This document shows, piece after piece, positions 1 through 9,004 of a stretch of DNA of 25,700 nucleotides. Each line of letters begins with the position of its first letter. Within the stretch, counting starts at the first letter, position 1. This stretch comes from an uncultured Collinsella sp. (GTDB taxonomy: Bacteria > Actinomycetota > Coriobacteriia > Coriobacteriales > Coriobacteriaceae), in the NCBI GenBank assembly GCA_902491895.1, contig CABUJH010000027.1, positions 1-25,700 of the forward strand, in the 5' to 3' direction. The notes under the pieces are model-generated. The model made no database searches and was not told the origin of the DNA. It saw nothing but the letters and a program-made list of their open reading frames with translations. The translations under genes and the position numbers were made by a program.

Positions 1-2
1 GG

Positions 3-89
3 GGGATTATTGGTGCCCTGCATCTCCATAAACTCAACGCTTACGAAGCGCGCGCCGTTCGTGTTAGGGTAGTTCCACCACATAAGTAG
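3..89 (+). CDS. C-terminal end of an unidentified protein (partial, runs in from the left)
   Basis: One plus-strand frame is open from the window edge to a TAG at 87-89. It ends about 20 bases before a strong terminator, as a real gene end would. The visible residues begin GIIGALHLHKLNAYEA. A GIIGAL-like stretch near the C-terminus is reminiscent of ROK/ASKHA sugar kinases, but 28 residues are too few to assign a family. The other two forward frames also stop within the first 75 bases, so the frame choice rests on its codon use and its position before the terminator. Confidence 0.35.
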   Translation, partial: GIIGALHLHKLNAYEARAVRVRVVPPHK

Positions 90-107
90 TCGCAGACGCA
101 CGTACCA

Positions 108-157
108 CGGGCGGGCGAGATGAAGTCCCAACAGCTCCATCTTGCCCGCCCGTTTTT
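108..157 (+). terminator. Rho-independent terminator of the gene to the left
   Basis: A 15-bp stem pairs 108-122 with 138-152, with a single G-U pair. It is followed by TTTTT at 153-157. It separates the gene entering from the left from the DUF2798 gene starting at 202. Confidence 0.85.
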
Positions 158-201
158 GTTGCGTGGTGCCGCGGCGTAACACAGAAAGGATTTTGTCCTT
201 T

Positions 202-750
202 ATGCCTATCAACAAACGAGAGAGCCTGCTGTTCACCTTTATCATGTGCTTTTGCATGGTGCTCTGGATGAGCATCTACAACGTTGCCCTGCAGCATGGG
301 GCCATCAGCGGCGAGGTTGTTGCCGCCGCGTGGCTCGGCTTCCCCGTTGCCTACATTTTTGCCATGTGCTGCGACTGGTTTGTTGCCAGCCCCCTTGCCA
401 AGGGTTTCGCTTTTAAATTCCTGGTCACGCCGGGCAAGAGCTCGCCACTTGCCATGACGCTCGCCGTCAGCTCCTGCATGGTCGTTCCCATGGTCATCAT
501 CATGTCGCTGTACGGTGCCTGCGAGGGTCTGACGCACATGCCCGGCGGCATCCTTGCGAACCTGTATTCCGTGCCCGCGATCTGGATGATCAACATCCCG
601 CATAATTTTGTGATGGCGCTGCCGTGGAACCTTTTGGTAGCCGGTCCGATTTCCCACTTCGTCTTCCGTCGCGCCTTCCCTGTGGGGACGGTTTTCGAGG
701 AGGAGCATGCCGAGCTCTTGGAGCAGGCTATGGCTCCTGAGTGCGAGTAG
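202..750 (+). CDS. DUF2798-type integral membrane protein
   Basis: The protein has 182 residues and about four hydrophobic segments in two similar halves. The first half begins LLFTFIMCFCMVLWMSIYNVAL and the second carries LAVSSCMVVPMVIIMSLYGA. Two copies of a helix-pair unit, with the pattern F-x-M-x-x-x-M-x-x-x-M-S-x-Y, are typical of DUF2798 proteins. Their function is unknown; they are presumed inner-membrane proteins. The ATG at 202 is preferred over an in-frame ATG at 142, because AGAAAGGA lies at 182-189 and because the 142 start falls inside the upstream terminator. The gene appears monocistronic, with terminators on both sides (108-157 and 917-949). Confidence 0.75.
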   Translation: MPINKRESLLFTFIMCFCMVLWMSIYNVALQHGAISGEVVAAAWLGFPVAYIFAMCCDWFVASPLAKGFAFKFLVTPGKSSPLAMTLAVSSCMVVPMVIIMSLYGACEGLTHMPGGILANLYSVPAIWMINIPHNFVMALPWNLLVAGPISHFVFRRAFPVGTVFEEEHAELLEQAMAPECE

Positions 751-752
751 CT

Positions 753-804
753 CGCTTAGGGATCTGCTGAGCGCGGGCGACTTGCTTGGTTGGAGCCCTA
801 AGCG
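753..804 (+). repeat. 9-bp inverted repeat after the DUF2798 gene
   Basis: CGCTTAGGG at 753-761 is the perfect reverse complement of CCCTAAGCG at 796-804, with a 34-base loop. No T-run follows, so this is not a classical terminator. The 751-916 stretch holds no credible coding region. The hairpin could be a 3'UTR structure or part of a small RNA ending at the 917-949 terminator; neither can be decided from sequence alone. Confidence 0.4.
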
Positions 805-916
805 TGGATAGCTCTCTCGGCGACATCGCGGGCGTGAGCGGTGCGCATGACCGGAGGGCCCGTGCTGCTCCGTTGCCCGACGTGCTAGCGCGCAGAACAA
901 TCTGTTGGTGCATTCG

Positions 917-949
917 GCGGCTGCTGAAGCGTTTCGGCAGCCGCTTTTT
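917..949 (+). terminator. Rho-independent terminator
   Basis: A 12-bp stem pairs 917-928 with 933-944 (one G-U pair, loop GCGT). TTTTT follows at 945-949. It ends the DUF2798 transcript, or a small RNA in the 751-916 gap, before the activase operon promoter. Confidence 0.85.
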
Positions 950-963
950 ATACGGAGTTTAAA

Positions 964-980
964 TACAACAGTCTGTTGTA
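964..980. promoter_or_regulatory. Palindromic operator, candidate site for the TetR protein of this operon
   Basis: TACAACA-GTC-TGTTGTA is a perfect 17-bp inverted repeat with 7-bp arms. It lies about 50 bases upstream of the activase start and just before an extended -10-like TGGTATATC. TetR-family dimers typically bind palindromes of this size, and the only regulator in the operon is a TetR protein. Autoregulation is an inference. Confidence 0.65.
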
Positions 981-990
981 TTACGTAGAG

Positions 991-999
991 TGGTATATC
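991..999 (+). promoter_or_regulatory. Extended -10 promoter element of the activase-TetR operon
   Basis: TGGTATATC reads as TGn followed by a TATAAT-like hexamer at 994-999. There is no good -35 hexamer at the usual distance. The -35 region overlaps the palindrome at 964-980, which would allow repression by steric block. Confidence 0.5.
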
Positions 1000-1031
1000 T
1001 CTAGCAGGAAAAATGCGAGAGACGGAGCATT

Positions 1032-4000
1032 ATGGCGTTGCTAGTAGGACTGGACGTAGGGTCGACGACGACCAAAGTTTACGCGATGCACGAGGATATG
1101 ACCGAGGCGTGGTGGGGATATCGCCGCCACGGGGCGTGTCAGACAGCGAGCGTGCGCGCCATGCTCGGCGAGCTCGCCGAGCGCTTTCCCCATGAGTCGC
1201 TGCGCGTTGCGGTGACCGGCTCGGGTGCGCGCGATATCGCGACCGCGCTGGGCGCCTCGTACGTTCAGGAGGTGGTCGCCAACGCGCTCGCGATCAGCAG
1301 GTTCTATCCGCAGACGCGCTGCGCCATCGAGCTGGGCGGCCAAGACGCCAAGATGATCTTCTTCCGCACCAACGATAAGGGAGACATCGAGGTTGCCGAC
1401 ATGCGCATGAACGGCTCGTGCGCAGGCGGTACCGGTGCATTTATCGACGAGATGGCAAAGCTCATGGGGGTCGGCACCGAATCGGGCGAGTTCGAGCAGC
1501 TCGCAAGCCGGGGAACGACCGTCCACGAGGTCTCGGGCCGCTGCGGCGTGTACGCAAAGACCGATATCCAGCCGCTGCTCAACGAGGGCATTCCTACCAC
1601 CGACCTGGCGCTTTCGGCGCTTCACGCGGTCGCCCGCCAAACGATCGGCGGTCTGGCCCAGGGTATCGACATCGAGCCGCCGGTAATCTTCGAGGGCGGT
1701 GCGCTCGCCTACAACCCCACACTGGTCCGCGTGTTCCGGGAGCAACTGAATCTATCGGACGATCAGGTTATCGTCCCGCGCGATCCGCAGATCATGGTCG
1801 CGCGCGGTGCCGCCCTGTCGCTGACCGACATGTTCGCATCGTCCCAACCGATCGACCTTCCCGACGCTTTTGTCCGGCTGGATAAGCTCGAGACGGTCGC
1901 GCCCGCAAGCGGGGAGGGACGTCTTGCCCAGCCCTTTTTTGCCACACCTGCCGAGCAGGCGGATTTTACGGCACGCCATGGCAAAGAGACGCCGGCAAAG
2001 GGTCCGGATGCGTATGCGCCCGGAGAGACGGTGCGTGTGGCGCTCGGTATCGATTCGGGGAGCACGACGACCAAGTTCGCCCTGGTCGATGAGGCGGGTG
2101 AGCTTGTCGATTCGTTCTACGCGTCTAATAACGGCAGACCGCTCGACGTCGCTCAACAGGGTCTTGTCAGCTTGAAGAACCGCTGGGAGACAGCGGGAGT
2201 CACGCTTGCGATCGATGCCGTGGGCACCACGGGATACGGCGAGGAGCTTTTCGCGCGCGCGTTCCACGCCGACTACCATACGGTCGAGACGGTCGCGCAC
2301 GCCCGCGCCGCGTGCGCATGCGTTCCCGATGCGACCTTCGTGCTCGACATCGGCGGACAGGATATGAAGGCCATCTGGCTCAACCACGGCGTGCTGACCG
2401 ATATCGTCGTCAACGAGGCGTGCTCTGCGGGCTGCGGCTCGTTCCTCGAGGGTTTTGCCAAAAACCTCGGAATAGCCGTTGAGGATATCGCGACCGAGGC
2501 ATTTTCGTCCAAAGCCCCCGCCGTTCTCGGCAGCCGCTGCACGGTGTTCATGAACAGCAGCGTCGTTTCCGAGCAGCGGCGCGGTAAGGGTCCGGGCGAC
2601 ATCATGGCCGGTCTCTGCCGTTCGATTATCGAGAACGTGTTCACCAAGGTCATTCGCGTTTCAAATCTCAACCGTCTGGGCGACAAAGTCGTCGTCCAGG
2701 GCGGCACGTTCCGAAACGACGCGGTGCTGCGCGCATTCGAGCAGTATCTGGGCAAACCCGTCACGCGTGCGCCCCACCCGGGGCTGATGGGCGCTATCGG
2801 TATCGCCCTGCTCGCGCGCGAGGAATGCCGCAAGGGCGACGCCGGCACGTCGTTTATCGGGCTCGATGCCGTGGAGCGCTTCGAGCATCGCGAGTTCGGC
2901 GGCGTTACCTGCCGTCGGTGCAACAACCGCTGCCAGCGCGCGGTCGTGGCATTTGGCGACGGCTCGCTTTACGTCACGGGCAATCGCTGCCCGCGCGGCG
3001 GCGCCATCTCATGGGATGAGCTCGTGCGCGAGGTTCCCGCGGCGGAGGAGCTGCGTCCGCAGGGTGCTTGCGAGGCACAGGCACCCGGCACGGGGCGCGA
3101 CCGGACCGCGGCTGCCCCCAATCTCTTTGTCGACCGCGAGAAGCTGCTGTTCGAGTCGTACCCCACGGTTCCCGTCTGCGGGGGGCGCGATGTCACGATC
3201 GGCATTCCCCGTGTGCTCGAGTTCTGGGACACCATGCCGTTCTGGTCGACGTTCTTCAGCACGCTCGGCTTTAAGGTGCGCGTCTCGGGACGCAGCACCA
3301 AGGCGATGTACGAGCGCGGTCTGGCGCACGTCACATCCGACACCGTGTGCTTCCCGGCCAAGCTCGTCCACGGGCACATCCGCAATCTCGTCGACGCCGG
3401 CGTCGACCGCATCTTCATGCCCATCATCACGACGGTGCCCACCGAAAACACCGCCTCTACCAGCGAGTGGATGTGCGCCGTCGTAAAGGGATACCCCTAC
3501 GTGATGCGCAATTCCGATAACCCGGAGGAGCGTTTCGGCGTTCCGTTCGATACGCCGCTGTTCCACTGGTACGACGAGGGCGACCGAAACCGCCAGCTCA
3601 AGGCGTGGTGCAAGGAGACCTTCGATATCGATGCCGACCTGGTTGCCAAGGCGACCGAGCAGGCGGACCGCGCGCAGGAGACGTTTGAGAACCAGCTGCA
3701 GTTGCGCGGCAGGCAGGTGCTCGAGAACGTGCGCGAGGACGGCGGCTACGCGGTGGTGATCGCTTCGCGCCCGTACCACAACGACCCGCTGGTCAACCAC
3801 GGGCTGCCCAAGCTCTTCTCTGAGCGCGGCATCCCCGTGCTGACGCCCGATGCGGTGCCGGGGGTCTGCAACGTCGATCTTTCCAACAGCCGCATCGACA
3901 TCGTGAACAACTACCATGCGCGCATGCTGTCGTGCGCGGTCATCGTCGCATCGACGCCCGAGCTCGAGCTCGTGCAGATGGGCAGCTTCGGCTGCGGCCA

Positions 4001-5471
4001 CGATGCGTATCTCACCGACGAGATCGCGCGCATGATGGGCGAGATGGGCTCCAAGGTTCCGATGATGATCAAGCTCGATGAGAGCGACGTCGCCGGTCCC
4101 ATGGGCATTCGCGTACGTTCGTTTATCGAGTCGGTCAACCGTCGTCGCGCGGAGGAGCGTGCCGAGGGCGCCCGGGTGCACGCGGTCCATCCGCTCGACG
4201 ACCCGTATAAGGTCAAGTACACCAAGCGCGACCGGCACGACAAGATCGCGCTGGTCCCCAACACCTCCCATGCGTTCTGCAGGCTCATGACCGCGGCGAT
4301 GCGCAATCAGGGCGTGCGCGCCGAGGCCCTTGATATCGGGCGCGAGGATGCCATCCGCCTGGGCAAACGCTATGTGCACAACGACATCTGCTTCCCCGCG
4401 CAAATCGTGATCGGCGAGGCGCTCGCGGCACTCGAGAGCGGTAAGTACGACCCGCACGACGTCGCCGTGGTGACTGGCAAGTATATCGGCGACTGCCGCC
4501 TGACGCACTACATGCCCCTGCTGCGCCGCGCGCTCGACGACGCGGGATACGACTATGTCCCGGTGCTCACCAACGACGACGTCGATGCCCACAATGCGCA
4601 TCCGGGCTTCAAGCTCGGCCTTGGCCCGAGCATCCAGATCGCCTACGGTCTTCCCATGATCGATGCCCTCGAGGCTATGCTTAGGCGCATCCGTCCCTAC
4701 GAGCTCGAGAAGGGCGCGGCGGACGCTGCGTTCGACCGCGCGCTCGATGAGGTTATCGAGGGCATGGAGCGCTCCGGGCTGAGAGGCCAGGCGACGGGCT
4801 TCAAACGCGCGCTTGCGATCATGGACGCCGTTCCGTACGACCGCTCGAACCCGCATCCGACCGTTCTCATCGTGGGCGAGTACCTGCTCAATTTCCATCT
4901 CGGCGCCAACCACGAGATCGAGCGCTACCTCGAGGACAACGGGCTCGAGGTCATCGAGGCGCGCATGACCGACGTGATCCGCAAGACCTATTTCTACAAG
5001 CATGCGCAGTCGCGCGAGTTCCACGTCGACCTGTCGCTGCCCGAAAAGGCCTGGTACGCCACGGCGGACAACCTGTTCGAGCTCGCGCACGACCGTTGCG
5101 ACCGCCTGGGCGCGGCGAGCCCGCTCTACGAGCCGCCGACGCGCATGCCCGAGCTCGTGCGCGCGAGCGATAAGATCCTGCACCATACGTTCGATGCGGG
5201 CGAGGGCGTGCTGATTCCGGCGGAGATTCTCGAGCACGCCAAGCGCGGCTGCCGCAACTTCGTGATCCTGCAGCCGTTCGGGTGTCTGCCCAACCATGTC
5301 GTGGGGCGCGGGCTCATCCATGCGCTCAAGGAGCAGTATCCCACGGCGCAGTTCCTGCCGCTCGACTACGATCCCGACGTGAGCTTCGCCAACGTGGAGA
5401 ACCGTCTTCAGATGCTCATCATGAACGCCAAGGCGCAGAGGTGCGGTGAGGCGCATGGCGAGACCGCGTAA
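1032..5471 (+). CDS. Giant BadF/BadG-type acyl-CoA dehydratase activase-related protein with two ASKHA domains, DUF2229 and a dehydratase-like C-terminus
   Basis: The protein has 1479 residues, normal for the long form of this anaerobe family. ASKHA ATPase domain 1 opens with GLDVGSTTTK (about residue 6) and carries NGSCAGGTGAF near 127. Domain 2 opens with GIDSGSTTTK near 339 and carries NEACSAGCGSF near 461. In 2-hydroxyacyl-CoA dehydratase activases, the cysteine of such motifs ligates a bridging 4Fe-4S cluster. A cysteine-rich segment, CRRCNNRC, follows near 627, with another Cys-Pro shortly after. A DUF2229-like domain starts near 720 (IGIPRVLEFWDTMPFW) and a dehydratase-subunit-like region runs to the end (QPFGCLPNHV near 1413). 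The family is assumed to couple ATP hydrolysis to low-potential electron transfer, but the substrate of these fused forms is not established. No separate dehydratase subunits lie nearby. The stop overlaps the TetR gene start, so the two genes are co-transcribed. Confidence 0.88.
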   Translation: MALLVGLDVGSTTTKVYAMHEDMTEAWWGYRRHGACQTASVRAMLGELAERFPHESLRVAVTGSGARDIATALGASYVQEVVANALAISRFYPQTRCAIELGGQDAKMIFFRTNDKGDIEVADMRMNGSCAGGTGAFIDEMAKLMGVGTESGEFEQLASRGTTVHEVSGRCGVYAKTDIQPLLNEGIPTTDLALSALHAVARQTIGGLAQGIDIEPPVIFEGGALAYNPTLVRVFREQLNLSDDQVIVPRDPQIMVARGAALSLTDMFASSQPIDLPDAFVRLDKLETVAPASGEGRLAQPFFATPAEQADFTARHGKETPAKGPDAYAPGETVRVALGIDSGSTTTKFALVDEAGELVDSFYASNNGRPLDVAQQGLVSLKNRWETAGVTLAIDAVGTTGYGEELFARAFHADYHTVETVAHARAACACVPDATFVLDIGGQDMKAIWLNHGVLTDIVVNEACSAGCGSFLEGFAKNLGIAVEDIATEAFSSKAPAVLGSRCTVFMNSSVVSEQRRGKGPGDIMAGLCRSIIENVFTKVIRVSNLNRLGDKVVVQGGTFRNDAVLRAFEQYLGKPVTRAPHPGLMGAIGIALLAREECRKGDAGTSFIGLDAVERFEHREFGGVTCRRCNNRCQRAVVAFGDGSLYVTGNRCPRGGAISWDELVREVPAAEELRPQGACEAQAPGTGRDRTAAAPNLFVDREKLLFESYPTVPVCGGRDVTIGIPRVLEFWDTMPFWSTFFSTLGFKVRVSGRSTKAMYERGLAHVTSDTVCFPAKLVHGHIRNLVDAGVDRIFMPIITTVPTENTASTSEWMCAVVKGYPYVMRNSDNPEERFGVPFDTPLFHWYDEGDRNRQLKAWCKETFDIDADLVAKATEQADRAQETFENQLQLRGRQVLENVREDGGYAVVIASRPYHNDPLVNHGLPKLFSERGIPVLTPDAVPGVCNVDLSNSRIDIVNNYHARMLSCAVIVASTPELELVQMGSFGCGHDAYLTDEIARMMGEMGSKVPMMIKLDESDVAGPMGIRVRSFIESVNRRRAEERAEGARVHAVHPLDDPYKVKYTKRDRHDKIALVPNTSHAFCRLMTAAMRNQGVRAEALDIGREDAIRLGKRYVHNDICFPAQIVIGEALAALESGKYDPHDVAVVTGKYIGDCRLTHYMPLLRRALDDAGYDYVPVLTNDDVDAHNAHPGFKLGLGPSIQIAYGLPMIDALEAMLRRIRPYELEKGAADAAFDRALDEVIEGMERSGLRGQATGFKRALAIMDAVPYDRSNPHPTVLIVGEYLLNFHLGANHEIERYLEDNGLEVIEARMTDVIRKTYFYKHAQSREFHVDLSLPEKAWYATADNLFELAHDRCDRLGAASPLYEPPTRMPELVRASDKILHHTFDAGEGVLIPAEILEHAKRGCRNFVILQPFGCLPNHVVGRGLIHALKEQYPTAQFLPLDYDPDVSFANVENRLQMLIMNAKAQRCGEAHGETA

Positions 5472-6144
5472 GGACGCCGATGCGCCCGATGCGCGCACCC
5501 GTATCATCGAGGCGTTTTGGGAGCTCATCGAGAACAACAGCATCTTCGAGCTGTCGGTTGGCGAGGTGACCCGCGCCGCCCAGTGCAATCGCGGAACGTT
5601 TTACTACTATTTTCACGATTTCGATGAACTCGTCGCCATCGCCATAGCCCAGCTGCTGCAGGATAACGAGCTCATCACCGATGCCCTCTGGCATTTTTCG
5701 AGCGAGGGCGACCTTTCGGCGTTCGACCGGCGCGACGTCCGCTGCCTGCTGCGGCGCATCGTCATCACCATGAGGGCGGGTGTCGCCGAGCAGGTCGTGC
5801 AGGGCATCCATACGATCATCATCGACCGCGTGAGAGAGATCGTCCACCCCGACGGAGAAGAGCTCAAGGCAGATTCGAGCTTTGCGGTGGGCTTTCTGGT
5901 CTCGGGCATCATGGGCTTTGTGATGGCGGTCGGCTTTGCCCGGGAGGGCGGCGAGGAGATAGACCTCGAGCAGCCGGGGGACAGCGCGTGCGCGTACCTG
6001 AGGGCGGTCGCCATGCAGACGGTGGAAACGGTCGCGCAAGTCGAGGGCGTCGATACATCCGAGCTGCTCGAACGCGTCTCCAAGGAGGCCGATGCCTATC
6101 GCGCATCGCGTGCGACGAGTCCCGACGTGGTGAAAGACGCCTAG
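5455..6144 (+). CDS. TetR/AcrR-family transcriptional regulator
   Basis: The protein has 229 residues. The N-terminal HTH reads TRIIEAFWELIENNSIFELSV, then VTRAAQCNRGTFYYYF, then HDFDELV, the hallmark TetR pattern in which the recognition helix ends in G-T-F-Y-Y-Y-F. The C-terminal 150 residues are a helical ligand or dimer domain, with a hydrophobic stretch near VGFLVSGIMGFVMAVGFA. The ATG at 5455 sits just after GGTGAG and is preferred; a GTG at 5446 would add three residues. It overlaps the activase gene by 17 bases, indicating translational coupling, and probably controls that gene through the palindrome at 964-980. The effector is unknown; a CoA thioester or short acid would fit the context, which is inference. 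Confidence 0.88.
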   Translation: MARPRKDADAPDARTRIIEAFWELIENNSIFELSVGEVTRAAQCNRGTFYYYFHDFDELVAIAIAQLLQDNELITDALWHFSSEGDLSAFDRRDVRCLLRRIVITMRAGVAEQVVQGIHTIIIDRVREIVHPDGEELKADSSFAVGFLVSGIMGFVMAVGFAREGGEEIDLEQPGDSACAYLRAVAMQTVETVAQVEGVDTSELLERVSKEADAYRASRATSPDVVKDA

Positions 6145-6170
6145 GGTTTCTCTTGCGGGGCGCCTGTCGC

Positions 6171-6196
6171 GCATCGCGCGGTGAGTCCCGCGATGC
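6171..6196. repeat. 8-bp inverted repeat downstream of the TetR gene
   Basis: GCATCGCG at 6171-6178 pairs with CGCGATGC at 6189-6196 across a 10-base loop. There is no T-run. It may stabilise the 3' end of the operon mRNA. Confidence 0.35.
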
Positions 6197-6282
6197 GGTC
6201 ATAACCTGCATTCATGTGAGCCGGGTTTATAGATATTCCTCCAGCTGTTAACATAGACAACCTGTGGGTAAAGAGACAAAAG

Positions 6283-6305
6283 CGCCGCCGACGGGCGGGC
6301 GTTTT
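6283..6305 (+). terminator. Weak hairpin with T-tract upstream of clpC
   Basis: A GC-rich stem of about 7 bp, with one bulged base, pairs 6283-6289 with 6294-6301. TTTT follows at 6302-6305. It could end the TetR transcript or attenuate clpC, since it lies about 30 bases before the clpC start. No CtsR-type direct repeat (GGTCAAA) or CIRCE element is visible in 6145-6336. Confidence 0.35.
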
Positions 6306-6336
6306 GATTTCGATGAACTCATGTAAGGAAACGAGC

Positions 6337-8979
6337 ATGTTAGATAGATTTACCGATCGAGCGCGCAAGGTCATGTCGATGGCCAAACAGGAGGCGCTCG
6401 ATCTGCACTCAAATAAGGTGGGCACCGAGCACCTGCTGCTCGCACTCGCCAAGGAGGACGAGGGCATCGCTGCCGAGGCGCTGCGCTCGCTTGATATCTC
6501 CTACGACGACATCATGGACACCCTCAAGGAGGTCCAGACCACGGTTCCCGAGCCCAGCGAGGAGACCGAGGCTGCCAAGCTTGCCTTTACGCCGCTCGTC
6601 ATTAGCGTGATGGAGCGCTCCTTCCGCGTGGCACGTGAGAACAACCAGACCTACGTGTCGACCGAGCACTTGCTGATTGGCATCGTCGAAGAGGGTAACG
6701 GCATGGCCATGGACATCCTCATGCGCCTGGGTGTGTCGTCCGCCTCCATCAAAAAGGCTATCGAGAAACTTACCGCCAAGGACCAGGACAAGAAGCGTCC
6801 GCTCGCTGGTGCCGGTGCTGGTCGTCCCGGTGCGGGTCTGCCGTTCTTTAGCGGCTCGGATGCCTCTCAGCAAAAGGGGAGCGGCACCGACACGCTCAAG
6901 CAGTTCGCCACCAACCTCACGCAAAAGGCGCGCGACGGCGAGCTCGATCCCGTGATTGGCCGCGAAAAGGAAGTCCAGCGCATGATGGAGATCCTTTCGC
7001 GCCGCACCAAGAACAACCCGCTTATCCTGGGCGATCCCGGCGTGGGCAAGACGGCCATCGTCGAGGGCCTGGCGCAGCAGATCGCTGCCGGCAACGTGCC
7101 CGAGAACCTCATGAACCAGAACATCTGGACGCTCGACCTGCCGGGCCTCGTTGCGGGCGCCAAGTATCGCGGTGAGTTTGAGGAGCGCCTCAAGAACGTG
7201 ATCCAGGAGGCCACCGAGGCCGACGACGTCATCCTGTTTATCGACGAGATGCACACTATCATCGGTGCCGGTTCTGCCGAGGGCTCCATCGACGCGAGCT
7301 CCATGCTCAAGCCCGTGCTTGCGCGCGGTGCCTTCCAGATTATCGGCGCCACCACGGCCGAGGAATTCCGTAAGTACCTCACCAAGGATCCGGCCTTTGA
7401 GCGTCGCTTCCAGACCATCGATGTCGAGGAGCCGAGCGTCGAGGACACGGTCAAGATCCTGACCGCGCTCAAGCCGCGCTACGAGGAGCACCACCATGTG
7501 CGCTATACGCAGGGTGCTATCGAGGCCGCCGCGAACCTTTCCAACCGCTACATTCAGGACCGCTTCCTGCCTGATAAGGCCATCGACCTCATTGACGAGG
7601 CCGGCGCCCGCGCCCGCATCGCCGCCAACCGCGCGCCCGAGCCGGTGCGCGAGGCCGAGCATCGCGTGGAGGAGCTTAAGGCCGCCGCGCAGGAGGCCAC
7701 CGAGAGCGACGACATGAACAAGGCCGCTGAGATCACCGAGCAGCAAAAGGCTGCCGAGATTGAGCTCGCCGAGGCCAAGGCTGCCTGGACGGCCGAGCTC
7801 GACGCCAGCCCGCTCACCATCGATGTCTCCCAGATTGCCGACATCGTGTCCGTGACCTCGGGCGTGCCGGTGTCCTCGCTCACCGAGAGCGAGAGCCGCC
7901 GCCTGCTGCAGGCCGAAAGCGTGCTCAAGACGCGCATTATCGGCCAGGACGAGGCCGTCGAGGCCGTTGCCAAGGCCGTGCGCCGCAGCCGCTCGCCGCT
8001 CAAGGACCCGCGTCGCCCCGGCGGCAGCTTTATCTTCCTGGGCCCCACCGGCACGGGCAAGACCGAGCTCGCCAAGACGCTCGCCGAGTATCTCTTTGGC
8101 AGCAAGGACGCGCTCATCAGCTTCGATATGTCGGAGTTTGGTAGTGAGTTCGAGGTCTCCAAGCTCATTGGTAGCCCTCCGGGCTATGTGGGCCACGACG
8201 AGGGCGGCCAGCTCACCAAGGCCGTTCGCCGTCATCCGTACTCGGTCGTGCTGTTCGACGAGATCGAGAAGGCGCACCCCGACATCTTCAATATCCTGCT
8301 GCAGGTGCTGGAGGAGGGCCGCCTGACCGATAGCCAGGGCAAGACGGTCGACTTCCGCAACACCGTGATCATCATGACGTCCAACGTGGGCGCCCGCGAG
8401 ATCGCGCAGGATGCGAGCGTTGGCTTTGGCACCACCGGCGAGCAGGGCCTCACCTCGAGTGAGATCCGCGGCCGCGCGATGGGCGAGCTCAAGCGCCTGT
8501 TCCGCCCCGAGCTGCTCAACCGTATCGACGACATCGTGGTGTTCCAGAAGCTCTCGGGCGAGAACCTGACCAAGATTGCGCACCTGCTGGTGGACGATCT
8601 GCGCCAGCGCCTGATCGCAAACGGCATGAACATCAAGCTTACCGATGCGGCCTACGACAAGATTGTGGCGGAGGGTACCGACCTCACCAACGGCGCGCGT
8701 CCGCTGCGTCGTGCTATCCAAAAGCTCATCGAGGATCCGCTGTCCGAGGAACTGCTGGCTGGCGAGTGGGGCGAGGGCGATACCGTCCTGTGCGACGTGG
8801 CCGATGGCAAGTTTGTCTTTAGCCACGGCACGGGCGAGATCCCGGCACCGCGTCCGGTGGGCACGCTCGGTGGCGATACCGCCCCGGCGGCACCGCACAC
8901 CGGCAACGCCGCGCCCGTGAGCGGCGGCGTGACCTCGGGCCCCGGCGGCATGATGCAAGCCGGTTCCGGCGCGCTGTAG
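6337..8979 (+). CDS. clpC: ATP-dependent Clp protease ATP-binding subunit ClpC
   Basis: The protein is an 880-residue Hsp100/AAA+ unfoldase that feeds substrates to ClpP in the cytosol. The order is: duplicated Clp-N domain (about 1-145, with KVGTEHLLLAL and YVSTEHLLIGI); NBD1 with Walker A GDPGVGKT near 232 and Walker B ILFIDEMHT near 298; a short ClpC-type coiled-coil middle region with UVR character (about 435-490); NBD2 with GPTGTGKT near 569 and VVLFDEIEKAH near 638; and the D2-small domain. A low-complexity Pro/Ala/Gly tail of about 45 residues ends the protein. The ATG at 6337 has AAGGAAACGAG upstream; an in-frame TTG at 6304 lacks a ribosome site and falls in the hairpin. Unlike in Bacillus, no ctsR-mcsA-mcsB precede it. 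Alternatives such as ClpB are excluded by the short middle domain. Confidence 0.97.
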   Translation: MLDRFTDRARKVMSMAKQEALDLHSNKVGTEHLLLALAKEDEGIAAEALRSLDISYDDIMDTLKEVQTTVPEPSEETEAAKLAFTPLVISVMERSFRVARENNQTYVSTEHLLIGIVEEGNGMAMDILMRLGVSSASIKKAIEKLTAKDQDKKRPLAGAGAGRPGAGLPFFSGSDASQQKGSGTDTLKQFATNLTQKARDGELDPVIGREKEVQRMMEILSRRTKNNPLILGDPGVGKTAIVEGLAQQIAAGNVPENLMNQNIWTLDLPGLVAGAKYRGEFEERLKNVIQEATEADDVILFIDEMHTIIGAGSAEGSIDASSMLKPVLARGAFQIIGATTAEEFRKYLTKDPAFERRFQTIDVEEPSVEDTVKILTALKPRYEEHHHVRYTQGAIEAAANLSNRYIQDRFLPDKAIDLIDEAGARARIAANRAPEPVREAEHRVEELKAAAQEATESDDMNKAAEITEQQKAAEIELAEAKAAWTAELDASPLTIDVSQIADIVSVTSGVPVSSLTESESRRLLQAESVLKTRIIGQDEAVEAVAKAVRRSRSPLKDPRRPGGSFIFLGPTGTGKTELAKTLAEYLFGSKDALISFDMSEFGSEFEVSKLIGSPPGYVGHDEGGQLTKAVRRHPYSVVLFDEIEKAHPDIFNILLQVLEEGRLTDSQGKTVDFRNTVIIMTSNVGAREIAQDASVGFGTTGEQGLTSSEIRGRAMGELKRLFRPELLNRIDDIVVFQKLSGENLTKIAHLLVDDLRQRLIANGMNIKLTDAAYDKIVAEGTDLTNGARPLRRAIQKLIEDPLSEELLAGEWGEGDTVLCDVADGKFVFSHGTGEIPAPRPVGTLGGDTAPAAPHTGNAAPVSGGVTSGPGGMMQAGSGAL

Positions 8980-9004
8980 GGTGTGGCGACAATTTGATAC
9001 GCGC

